35,453 nucleotides of DNA from the NCBI GenBank assembly GCA_910587365.1, contig CAJUKJ010000014.1, forward strand, positions 1 to 35,453. Reading direction: 5' to 3'. Origin of the DNA: an uncultured Christensenellaceae bacterium. GTDB lineage: Bacteria > Bacillota > Clostridia > Christensenellales > Borkfalkiaceae. Each line of letters opens with the position of its first letter. Positions within the stretch are counted from its first letter, which is position 1. This document shows, piece by piece, positions 9,176 to 16,825 of this stretch. The translations under genes and the position numbers were made by a program. The notes under the pieces were generated by a model. The model had not been told where the DNA came from. It searched no databases and saw only the letters and a list, made by a program, of their open reading frames with translations.

Positions 9176-10192
9176 TTATTTTTTAACTTCCGCAGTATGG
9201 GGACGTCCCGCATGTTTTTTACATTCGTCTATAAGAAGACCTATAACGTTGTCTACGGTAAGCTTATCGTTTACCGCATTGAAGTTTACCTTAATCCTGT
9301 GCCTTAAAACGGGGCAAGCAAGCGCGTTGATATCGTCATAAGAAACGTTATAATTGCCGTTCATAAGCGCGCGTACCTTTGCACAGGTTACGATAGCCTG
9401 CGCCGCACGGGGCGACGCACCGTACTTTATATACCTTGCCGCCGTTGCGGAGGGCTTATCAAGCTCGGGATGGGTGCTTGCGATAAGGTTTACCGCATAG
9501 TGCAAAACGTCGTCGATAATAGGAACGCTTTTTGCAAGCTCGCGCATTTCGAGAATGGTCTTGCCGTCGATTACCGCGTCCGCAGTTTCGTCAAGGGTAA
9601 TCTGGGTCATATTGACGATATCCTTCAACTCATCCACGCCGGGGAACTTCATTACAAGCTTGAACATAAAACGGTCCATCTGCGCTTCGGGCAGGGGATA
9701 GGTACCGTCCTGTTCGATAGGGTTTTCGGTTGCAAGCACGAAGAACGGCTCTTCAAGCCTGTAAGACTTGTTTGATACGGTAATTTTATGCTCCTGCATA
9801 ACTTCAAGCATTGCGGACTGCGTTTTCGGCGTTGCACGGTTAATTTCGTCTGCAAGTACGAGGTTTGCAAATATAGGACCGCGCTTGAACACGGTATTCA
9901 TTTTTCCACTATCGTCCTTTTCGATAACGTTTGTACCCGTTACGTCCGACGGCATAAGGTCGGGAGTGAACTGGATACGCGAGAACGGCAGGCTAAGCGT
10001 TTTGCCGAGCGAACGGACAAGACGTGTTTTACCTACGCCGGGAACGCCCTCTAAAAGCACGTTGCCACCGGAAATTATAGCGTTGATAACGTTATCTATA
10101 ATATCTTCCTGTCCGACGACGTCCTTATGGAGTTCGTTCTTGATTTTTGCAATTGCCTGACTGAAATTTTTTACTTTTTCTAAATTATCCAT
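9176..10192 (-). CDS. MoxR-family AAA+ ATPase
   Basis: AAA+ ATPase of 338 aa, the normal size for MoxR. Walker A is GVPGVGKT (residues 49-56), Walker B is LVLADEIN (D115, E116), and sensor 1 lies in FVLATENPIEQ. The C-terminal lid has the sensor-2-like stretch YGASPRAAQAI. MoxR ATPases act as chaperones that mature or activate VWA-containing complexes, and here the VWA partners are encoded directly downstream. The start has GCAGGAAA upstream. It is separated by 15 nt from the DUF4175-like gene. Family assignment is firm; the client is unknown. Confidence 0.95.
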   Translation of the reverse strand: MDNLEKVKNFSQAIAKIKNELHKDVVGQEDIIDNVINAIISGGNVLLEGVPGVGKTRLVRSLGKTLSLPFSRIQFTPDLMPSDVTGTNVIEKDDSGKMNTVFKRGPIFANLVLADEINRATPKTQSAMLEVMQEHKITVSNKSYRLEEPFFVLATENPIEQDGTYPLPEAQMDRFMFKLVMKFPGVDELKDIVNMTQITLDETADAVIDGKTILEMRELAKSVPIIDDVLHYAVNLIASTHPELDKPSATAARYIKYGASPRAAQAIVTCAKVRALMNGNYNVSYDDINALACPVLRHRIKVNFNAVNDKLTVDNVIGLLIDECKKHAGRPHTAEVKK

Positions 10193-10207
10193 TTTTTTCC
10201 TGCCTGT

Positions 10208-11761
10208 TTAGTTTTCATTGTCTTCATTATTATCGGAATCTTTATCAATTCCGTTAAATAAAATTTGAAAATAATTTCTTAAATTTTCCGCAAGTTCCGC
10301 GTCCGCCTCGCCGCTTTGGATACGCTCTAAAACCTCTGCATAGTATGCGTTTATTACTTCGGCATACTTTACGTGTGCGTCAAGTACGGGCGAATATACC
10401 ATATCGTTACTACCTAAAACGACGTCCTGGTTTCCGTTACCTCCGCCGTTCGTACCGGGGTCATCTTCGCTGCCGTTGGGGTCATCGCCGGGAGTAGGCG
10501 GCGTAACTTCGCCATTCAACGGCAGGTCGGAAATTCTTATATTGAATATCTCGGCAAGTCTGTTGCGGACAAATTCGTCCATCATACAGACGTAAGTCTG
10601 GTCGCCGAGAACTCTTGACGCGCTTACGGAAAAGTCGTCGCACGCTTTTTGTATGAACGACTGGATTGCCGCCGCGTTCGAGCCGCCCTGTCTTATAGTC
10701 GAGGCAACCCCGTTAAGGTCGTTTGCAAATACATAAAGGCTTACATAAAGTCCGTCGTCTTCGCCGTACTTGGAATTGTCAAGAAATGAAGTAAACGTCG
10801 AGTAAAAGCTTTCGATACTTGCTGCAAGAGTAGTACCGTAAATACCCGACCAGCTTTCGATAAGCGGCGCAACGCTTTTTGTAATTGCCGCCGCAATAAT
10901 TTCATCGTGGCTTTGCGCTATTTCATTTACCCTTGCAAGGGTGTTGATTTTTGAATTGGGAGTCCTGTACGCGGCTACGCCCTTAACAATTGCTTCCGCT
11001 ACCGCAGTCAGGTTGTCGTCCTGTACAAGCTTTAATTCCGAACTTATTTTAAGGTACGAATTTTCCCCCGCAAGAATACCGTCTACCGACGTGACCGCCG
11101 AAAGAACGGTACTGCGCATAACGCTGTCCTGCTTAACGTCGCCGAGAACCCCGTACAGTCCGTCGAGTACTTCTACAACCGCATTTTTGGGCTGTTCGTC
11201 GAGTGCGGAGCTTTCAACGTCCTCTTTTAGCTGTTTCAACGCAACAAGCTGCACGTCCGTTACCTCGAAAACGTCATCGGGGGGAGGCGGAATAACTACC
11301 GTAGCCCGTGCGGGAATTGCGATTGAGGTAATGAACAGAGCAAGCCCCAACGCGGCGGCTACCGCCGCGACGATTACCCTTTTAACGGATACTCCCTTTA
11401 CTTTAAGTCCCGAAAGTCTGCCTATTGCGTCGTTTCTCTGAATTGCAACAAGCTCCCCTTCGGTGTCGCTGTACTCTACCATAGTCTGTATTTTTTCGCC
11501 GAGGGCATAACTGTCGTCAATCTTTTTAGCCACGGCAACGTCGTCGGGACGCAACAAGAAAAACAGCGGAACGCCCAAAAGCGCGGCAACGCCAACGCCG
11601 ATAAGCACGTAGAAGCCCGCGTTTATGCTTATTTCGTTAAGCTTTAAAGACAGCAAAACAATACCGACAGCCAAAAGCCCCGCCGATACCCCGATAGCAA
11701 TGCATAGCAAAACCGTTCTTATTAAATAATTGGTTTTAAAGTTTTTGAAGTTTTTGTCCAT
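10208..11761 (-). CDS. DUF4175-like membrane protein, first gene of the MoxR operon
   Basis: Membrane protein of 517 aa, function unknown. Two N-terminal helices (about 15-38 and 44-68) are followed by a short cytoplasmic segment (GEKIQTMVEYSDTEGE region), a third helix near 130-152, and a long alpha-helical domain outside. A Pro/Gly/Asp-rich linker (about 415-440) leads to a short C-terminal helical segment. Helix layout and position before MoxR match DUF4175-type proteins, but this is pattern similarity and should be checked by profile search. The ATG at 11761 follows GGGGTAA. It is the first gene after a candidate promoter at 11833-11861. Confidence 0.75.
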   Translation of the reverse strand: MDKNFKNFKTNYLIRTVLLCIAIGVSAGLLAVGIVLLSLKLNEISINAGFYVLIGVGVAALLGVPLFFLLRPDDVAVAKKIDDSYALGEKIQTMVEYSDTEGELVAIQRNDAIGRLSGLKVKGVSVKRVIVAAVAAALGLALFITSIAIPARATVVIPPPPDDVFEVTDVQLVALKQLKEDVESSALDEQPKNAVVEVLDGLYGVLGDVKQDSVMRSTVLSAVTSVDGILAGENSYLKISSELKLVQDDNLTAVAEAIVKGVAAYRTPNSKINTLARVNEIAQSHDEIIAAAITKSVAPLIESWSGIYGTTLAASIESFYSTFTSFLDNSKYGEDDGLYVSLYVFANDLNGVASTIRQGGSNAAAIQSFIQKACDDFSVSASRVLGDQTYVCMMDEFVRNRLAEIFNIRISDLPLNGEVTPPTPGDDPNGSEDDPGTNGGGNGNQDVVLGSNDMVYSPVLDAHVKYAEVINAYYAEVLERIQSGEADAELAENLRNYFQILFNGIDKDSDNNEDNEN

Positions 11762-11832
11762 AACTTTTTACCCCATAAAATGAATAATTATCAAAAATTG
11801 ATTTTATTATTACATTTTATGTATTTTTATTC

Positions 11833-11861
11833 ATTATATCATAATAAATCTGTAATAGCAA
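11833..11861 (-). promoter_or_regulatory. Candidate promoter of operon B
   Basis: Minus-strand elements TTGCTA (11856-11861) and TATAAT (11833-11838) are 17 nt apart. The start of transcription would fall near 11826, leaving a leader of about 65 nt before the DUF4175-like ATG. The region is very AT-rich, so a chance match is possible. Confidence 0.5.
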
Positions 11862-11927
11862 ATAAAATTATCTTTTATTTCCTTATAATGTGCAATTTAC
11901 TTGTTTTCCTGCAATTACCATTACCAA

Positions 11928-11967
11928 AACGGCAAACGGCGGCAATATTCTGCCGCCGTTTGCCGTT
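11928..11967 (-). terminator. Terminator of operon A (perfect 17-bp hairpin)
   Basis: A perfect 17-bp inverted repeat (11928-11944 and 11951-11967) with a 6-nt loop lies 7 nt past the stop of the 84-aa gene. On the minus strand the stem is followed by four U then GG, a short tract, but the stem is very stable. It separates the Opp operon from the promoter of the MoxR operon 70 nt further on. Confidence 0.8.
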
Positions 11968-11974
11968 AATTTGA

Positions 11975-12229
11975 TTATGATAACCAAAGATATGCTAAAA
12001 TAATAACTATTCCCATAGAAATCAGAAAGATTAAAAAGAAAGGCATAAACGCAGCGAACGCACCGCGTACCATCTGCCAGTATTCCTTACGGCTGACTTT
12101 ACGCCTGACCGTCTTTTCTTCCTTATGCTTTTTACGGGTCGGGTCGTACCACTTGAACCCCTCTACGTTCATATCCGCAAAAGTTGTCTGGGTATCAAGC
12201 TCGTCGTCCTTTTTATTCTTTTTCGGCAT
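11975..12229 (-). CDS. Small single-helix membrane protein at the end of the opp operon
   Basis: Protein of 84 aa, function unknown. Residues 1-55 are charged and carry the aromatic motif NVEGFKWYDP. One strong helix occupies residues 58-83 and ends at the C-terminus, so the basic head is probably cytoplasmic (positive-inside rule). The ATG has AGAGGAAG upstream. The gene overlaps the 3' end of oppF by 17 nt, so it is co-expressed with the importer. It could be a small accessory subunit of the Opp permease or simply a co-transcribed protein. No known family is recognised. Confidence 0.8.
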   Translation of the reverse strand: MPKKNKKDDELDTQTTFADMNVEGFKWYDPTRKKHKEEKTVRRKVSRKEYWQMVRGAFAAFMPFFLIFLISMGIVIILAYLWLS

Positions 12230-13397
12230 TATCTTCCTCTTTCGGTTTTTTCTTGATAAGCTTCTTCACGTCCTGCAACTTATTTTTCATTTTCGTCGTA
12301 ACGCGCTCTGCCTGCCTTGCCTCTTCCTCCACTTCTATTTCGCACATTATTTCATAATCGTTTTCAAGCCTTTTTACGTCCTCTTCCGTATTATAAAGAT
12401 GGCAAGCGCAGAAATGCCCGGGTTCGACTTCCTTGTAAAGCGGTTTTATTTTACTGCATATCTCCATACAGCTTTCGCAACGTGTATGGAATTTACAGCC
12501 CTTAGGAGGGTTGACAGGCGAAGGAATATCGCCTTTAAGAATAACCCTTTTCATCTTTACGTGGGGATTGGGTACGGGTACTGCGGAAAACAACGCCTTT
12601 GTATAGGGATGAAGCGCGTTTTCAAAAATTACGTCCTTGCTGCCGTATTCAACCATACTGCCGAGGTACATAACGCCGACCTCGTCCGAGATATGCTTGA
12701 CTACCGATAAGTCGTGAGAAATAAATATATAAGTAAGCCCGAGCGACTTTCTCAGCTCGATAAGCATATTTATAATCTGCGCCTGTATAGAAACGTCAAG
12801 CGCGGAAACGGGTTCGTCGCAAATTACGAGTTCGGGTTTGAGCGCGAGGGCGCGGGCGATACATATTCTTTGACGCTGTCCGCCGGAAAATTCGTGCGGG
12901 TACCTTTCAAAATAATGAGGCTGCAAGCCGCACATTTTCATTACGTCGACTACGTAGTCGTGAAAATGCTCCTTATCAACAAGTTTATGCTCTCTTGCCG
13001 CTTCGCCTATAATTTCGCCTATCGTAAGTCTGGGGGAAAGGCTTGCGTAAGGGTCCTGGAAAATCATCTGCATATCTGGACGCAGCTTATCAAATTCCCT
13101 GTCTTTAAGCGAGGAAATTTTGCGACCCTTGAACCATACGTCGCCGCCCGTGACGTCGTACAGACGGAGAATAGTTCTTCCGAGGGTAGTTTTGCCGCAG
13201 CCGCTTTCGCCGACTATTCCAAGGGTTTTACCCTTTTGAAGCTTGAACGAAACACCGTCCACTGCCTTTAAGTATTTTGTAGGCCTGCCGAAAAAGTCGG
13301 TAGCCACGGCGAAATATTTATCGAGATTGTCTATTTCAAGAAAGCTCTTGCCGCCGTAATTTTCGGCTGAAACTGCGTTTTCTTTTAAATCAGCCAT
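12213..13397 (-). CDS. oppF: Oligopeptide ABC transporter ATPase OppF
   Basis: ATP-binding subunit of 394 aa. Walker A is GESGCGKT (63-70), the Q loop lies in MIFQDPYASLSP, the signature is SGGQRQ (171-176), Walker B is LVICDE (D194, E195) and the H loop is FISHDL. The family C-terminal extension begins KGCKFHTRCESC and contains six cysteines (301, 307, 310, 314, 330, 332); several OppD/DppD-type subunits bind an iron-sulfur cluster there. A long charged tail follows the usual end. It couples ATP hydrolysis to peptide import together with OppD. The start, with GAGGAGAAG upstream, overlaps the oppD stop by 8 nt. Confidence 0.94.
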   Translation of the reverse strand: MADLKENAVSAENYGGKSFLEIDNLDKYFAVATDFFGRPTKYLKAVDGVSFKLQKGKTLGIVGESGCGKTTLGRTILRLYDVTGGDVWFKGRKISSLKDREFDKLRPDMQMIFQDPYASLSPRLTIGEIIGEAAREHKLVDKEHFHDYVVDVMKMCGLQPHYFERYPHEFSGGQRQRICIARALALKPELVICDEPVSALDVSIQAQIINMLIELRKSLGLTYIFISHDLSVVKHISDEVGVMYLGSMVEYGSKDVIFENALHPYTKALFSAVPVPNPHVKMKRVILKGDIPSPVNPPKGCKFHTRCESCMEICSKIKPLYKEVEPGHFCACHLYNTEEDVKRLENDYEIMCEIEVEEEARQAERVTTKMKNKLQDVKKLIKKKPKEEDNAEKE

Positions 13398-14688
13398 TTT
13401 TCTTCTCCTCGTACAGGTAGCAGGAAACGCTGTGCGTATCGGATACCTTAATCAAATCGGGATATTTTCCGGAACATTTTTCCATACATTTTTCGCATCT
13501 GTCACGGAAATAGCAGTAGTCGGGCATATTAATAGGGTTGGGAACAAATCCGGGGATACAGTAAAGCTCTTCCACTTCCTGTTCGACGGTGGGTTTACTC
13601 TTCTGTAAGCCAATAGTGTACGGGTGCAGGGGATTGTCGAAAATATCCGCCGCAGTACCCATTTCAATTACTTTACCCGCATACATAACCACGACATAGT
13701 CCGCCATTTCCGCAACTACGCCCAAATCGTGCGTGATAAGCATTATAGAACCGTTTATCTTTCCCTTTATATCCCTTAAAAGGTCGAGTATCTGCGCCTG
13801 GATAGTAACGTCGAGCGCGGTCGTAGGTTCGTCCGCGACGATAAGCTTGGGGTTGCACAAAAGCGCGATTGCTATCATAACCCTTTGGCGCATACCGCCC
13901 GAAAGCTCGTGCGGGTACTTTTTATATACTCCCTCGGGGTCGGCAATACCGACAAGTTGAAGCATTTCGATACTGCGCTCTTTAACCTTTTGTTTGGATA
14001 TACCCTCTATATGAAGCTTTCCGACCTCGTCCAACTGGTTACCTATCGTGAAAACGGGGTTTAACGAAGTCATAGGCTCCTGGAAAATCATTGCAATTTC
14101 CCTGCCGCGGATGGAACGCATAGCTTCGGTGGGCATTTTTGCGATGTCCACAACCTGCCTTTCCATCTCATACATATTTCCGCCGAGTTCGTTTTTGCGT
14201 ATAACGGGTTTGCCCTTTTCGTCGGTTTTAATTCGTTCCTGCCCGTCCTCGCCTATTTCCGTTTCGTAAACGGGAATTTTTTTGCCGCGGGAGTCAAGCT
14301 TGAACATATCGGCTTTAAACCTTATCGAGCCTTCGACTATCTGTCCGCTGGGAGCCTGTACAAGCTGCATCAAAGAAAGCGAGGTAACGCTTTTTCCGCA
14401 GCCGCTTTCGCCGACTACGCCTACCGTAGAACCTGCGGGAACGGAGAAAGTAACGCCGTTGACCGCCTTGACGGTTCCTGCGTCCGAGAAGAAATAGGTG
14501 TGAAGATTTTCAAACTCCACAATATTTTTATCGTCCTTCATCTCGGTAACGTACTCTTCGGGACGAACCTTGCGCTTCTTTTGCTTTTCAAAATGGCGGA
14601 TCGCCTTTGAATTTTCTTTTGCTATACGCCTTGATTCCGAACGGGATATATAATGTTTTTTCTTGTCCTGCGTATTGTTATCCGCCAT
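13390..14688 (-). CDS. oppD: Oligopeptide ABC transporter ATPase OppD with an insertion and N-terminal extension
   Basis: ATP-binding subunit of 432 aa, longer than the usual 320-350. Walker A is GESGCGKS (93-100), the Q loop MIFQEPMTSLNP starts near 200, the signature is LSGGMRQ (262-268), Walker B is LIVADE (D286, E287) and the H loop is LITHDL. The C-terminal Cys-rich region (CYFRDRCEKC) is present. Two oddities are visible: a basic N-terminal extension of about 55 residues, and an inserted charged segment of about 50 residues (roughly 123-178) between Walker A and the Q loop. All catalytic motifs are intact, so the protein should be active. Confidence 0.93.
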   Translation of the reverse strand: MADNNTQDKKKHYISRSESRRIAKENSKAIRHFEKQKKRKVRPEEYVTEMKDDKNIVEFENLHTYFFSDAGTVKAVNGVTFSVPAGSTVGVVGESGCGKSVTSLSLMQLVQAPSGQIVEGSIRFKADMFKLDSRGKKIPVYETEIGEDGQERIKTDEKGKPVIRKNELGGNMYEMERQVVDIAKMPTEAMRSIRGREIAMIFQEPMTSLNPVFTIGNQLDEVGKLHIEGISKQKVKERSIEMLQLVGIADPEGVYKKYPHELSGGMRQRVMIAIALLCNPKLIVADEPTTALDVTIQAQILDLLRDIKGKINGSIMLITHDLGVVAEMADYVVVMYAGKVIEMGTAADIFDNPLHPYTIGLQKSKPTVEQEVEELYCIPGFVPNPINMPDYCYFRDRCEKCMEKCSGKYPDLIKVSDTHSVSCYLYEEKKNG

Positions 14689-14692
14689 TATA

Positions 14693-15793
14693 TTACCTCT
14701 TCATTTTAGGGTCGAACGCGTCCCTCAAACCGTCGCCGACGAAGTTGAACGCAAGTATCGCAAGCGTTATGCACACGCCCGCTCCCAGCCAAAGGTTGGG
14801 ATAGTTCTGCAAATAAATGGAATTGTGCGAGTACTGGATTATGTTGCCCCAAGTAGGCGTGCTTATAGGTGCGCCTATTCCGAGGAAGCCGAGAGTCGCT
14901 TCCATAAGTATTACGCTGCCCAGCCCGAGCGTCATAGTAACGATTAGCTGCGGCACTACGTTGGGCAGGAGGTGTTTGAAAATCTTTTTAGTAGTGGACA
15001 GACCCGAACATTTGGCGGCAAGCATAAATTCCTGCTCCCTCAGAGAAAGAATCTGTCCCCTTACCAGTCTGGCGGTACCCGCCCAGCCTATCAAAGTCAG
15101 CACCGTCATCATTATATACAGCTTGGCTATCGAATCGGACAGTCCCCTATAATCGAGTGCCGCGCCGAGTATAAGCATTATCGGTAGCGACGGAATACAG
15201 CTTAACATATCGACGATACGCATTATAAGCTGGTCTACCCACTTTCCGTAATAGCCCGCAAGTCCGCCTAAAACCATTCCTAAGACGGTTTGCAGCAGAA
15301 TTACTATAAAGCCTATGGTAAGCGAAACCCTTCCGCCGTACATAAGTCTTGTCATAACGTCGTAACCGAGGTCGTCCGTACCCATCCAGTGCGAACCCGA
15401 AATATCGCCGAGAATGTTATTTGCCGGCGTGGTTTCAACAAGTGCGATTGCCTCGTATTCCACTCCGTCAACAATATAAGTAATAGAAATAGTCGAACCC
15501 GTGACTTTTATCGCGTCGGTATCAAAATCCATTACAGTACCGTTGTTCGCACTCCAGGGCGAAAAAAGCGGGCCGATAAACGAAAATAGGAACAAAAATA
15601 TTATTACCGCAAGTCCGATTATAGACAGCTTGGAGCGAAAAAATCTTTTTGCGACGGTCATTCCCGGGGAAAGTACTTTCGCCCTTTCCGTCAGGTTTTC
15701 GCCGTGAAGATTATCGTTGAAATTAGATTTTGCCGCGGTCTGCTCTGCGGGAGCTTCCTGCATGGTTACGTTTACTTCGTTGTTTTCTTCCAT
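14693..15793 (-). CDS. oppC: Oligopeptide ABC transporter permease OppC
   Basis: Membrane permease of 366 aa, somewhat longer than the typical 300. It has an N-terminal cytoplasmic extension of about 50 residues, a first helix (LSIIGLAVIIFLFLF), a family-typical extracellular segment including HWMGTDDLGYDV, then five more helices. The EAA loop that docks the ATPases is visible in AAKCSGLSTTKKIFKHLLPN. The C-terminus FNFVGDGLRDAFDPK is characteristic of OppC/DppC. It pairs with OppB to form the channel. The ATG follows TAGGAGGG. Spacing is 9 nt from oppB and 4 nt to oppD. Confidence 0.95.
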   Translation of the reverse strand: MEENNEVNVTMQEAPAEQTAAKSNFNDNLHGENLTERAKVLSPGMTVAKRFFRSKLSIIGLAVIIFLFLFSFIGPLFSPWSANNGTVMDFDTDAIKVTGSTISITYIVDGVEYEAIALVETTPANNILGDISGSHWMGTDDLGYDVMTRLMYGGRVSLTIGFIVILLQTVLGMVLGGLAGYYGKWVDQLIMRIVDMLSCIPSLPIMLILGAALDYRGLSDSIAKLYIMMTVLTLIGWAGTARLVRGQILSLREQEFMLAAKCSGLSTTKKIFKHLLPNVVPQLIVTMTLGLGSVILMEATLGFLGIGAPISTPTWGNIIQYSHNSIYLQNYPNLWLGAGVCITLAILAFNFVGDGLRDAFDPKMKR

Positions 15794-15802
15794 AACTCCC
15801 TC

Positions 15803-16798
15803 CTATTTTCCGAGCTTGACCCTCGGGTCTACTACTACATACAGGATATCCGCCAAAAGCGTGCCGATAACCGTAAGTACGGCAAGGAACATATTGTAGC
15901 TCATTGCAAGCGCGACGTCGCCGTCTTTAAGCGCGTTGTACGCTGTACGTCCTATACCGTCTATGGCGAACACTTCCTCCGTAATCATTGCTCCGCCGAA
16001 AAGCGTAGGCAAGGTTGCCGCAAGCACGGTTACAAGCGGAATAAGCGTATTCCTGAAAACGTGCTTGTAGACTACCTTTCCTTCGGAAAGTCCCTTTGCA
16101 CGCGCCGTCCTTATATAGTCGGCGTTGAGTACTTCCAAAGTGTTCGTCCTCGTATATCTCATAAGCGAACCTACGCTTAGTATCGTCATTACGAATATGG
16201 GAAGCACCAGATGCCACAGAAGGTCGGTAAACCATATAAAGGGGCTTACGTCAGTGCCGAGGTTGGAATTCATACCCGATATGGGGAACCAGCCGAGGTC
16301 GATTGCAAATATCTTTATCAGGATATTTCCGAGGAAGAACGACGGGAACGCGATACCTACCATACACAGTACGGTTGCAGTATAATCAAGCTTGCCGTAC
16401 TGGTTGCAGGCGCATTTGATGCCGAGGGGGATTGCTATAATAACTTCAAAAATGAGTGAAACGAAGGAAATTCCGAACGAGATACCCATCTTGCTGGATA
16501 TAATGTAGCTTACGTCGTCGCCGTTGAACGCCTTGCCCATATCGCCCTTTATAAAGTTGAACAGCCATTTAAAATAGCCCTTTATAATTCCCCAGAAGCT
16601 TTTGTCGTCAAGCCCGTACAGGGCAAGCATACGCTGCAAATCCTCTTCCGTTACGCTTGCGCCGCCTAGCATTTGCGTACGGTATCTGTCTTCTATTGCG
16701 TTTGTAGGCATCAGCCTCAAAAGAAAATACAGAATGACAGAAACGCCGAACAGCACCAAGATCGCGAGCAGTATTCTTTTTATAATATATTTTGCCAT
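15803..16798 (-). CDS. oppB: Oligopeptide ABC transporter permease OppB
   Basis: Membrane permease of 331 aa, family-typical length. The start MAKYIIKRILLAILVLFGV is the classic OppB/DppB opening helix. The EAA loop is seen in RTARAKGLSEGKVVYKHVFR, and the C-terminus ends LYVVVDPRVKLGK. It forms the inner-membrane channel with OppC. The ATG follows CGGAGAAAA; this ribosome binding site lies in a small hairpin (see 16808-16820). Confidence 0.95.
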   Translation of the reverse strand: MAKYIIKRILLAILVLFGVSVILYFLLRLMPTNAIEDRYRTQMLGGASVTEEDLQRMLALYGLDDKSFWGIIKGYFKWLFNFIKGDMGKAFNGDDVSYIISSKMGISFGISFVSLIFEVIIAIPLGIKCACNQYGKLDYTATVLCMVGIAFPSFFLGNILIKIFAIDLGWFPISGMNSNLGTDVSPFIWFTDLLWHLVLPIFVMTILSVGSLMRYTRTNTLEVLNADYIRTARAKGLSEGKVVYKHVFRNTLIPLVTVLAATLPTLFGGAMITEEVFAIDGIGRTAYNALKDGDVALAMSYNMFLAVLTVIGTLLADILYVVVDPRVKLGK

Positions 16799-16807
16799 AA
16801 ATTTTCT

Positions 16808-16820
16808 CCGAAATATTCGG
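16808..16820 (-). promoter_or_regulatory. Small hairpin overlapping the oppB ribosome binding site
   Basis: A 5-bp perfect stem (16808-16812 with 16816-16820, loop 3 nt) includes the CGG of the CGGAGAA ribosome binding site of oppB. It sits in the 27-nt gap between oppA and oppB. It could lower permease translation relative to the binding protein, but such a short stem may be fortuitous. Confidence 0.3.
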
Positions 16821-16825
16821 TTTTA

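Noticed and set aside
8368..9186. Long plus-strand reading frame of 272 codons opposite the DUF58 gene
   Set aside because: It is a mirror of a confidently assigned DUF58 gene, lacks a ribosome binding site and recognisable motifs, and its composition is that of an antisense frame.
9176..10192. MoxR ATPase read as part of methanol oxidation
   Set aside because: The family name is historical; no methanol dehydrogenase or PQQ gene is present, and the partners are DUF58 and VWA proteins.
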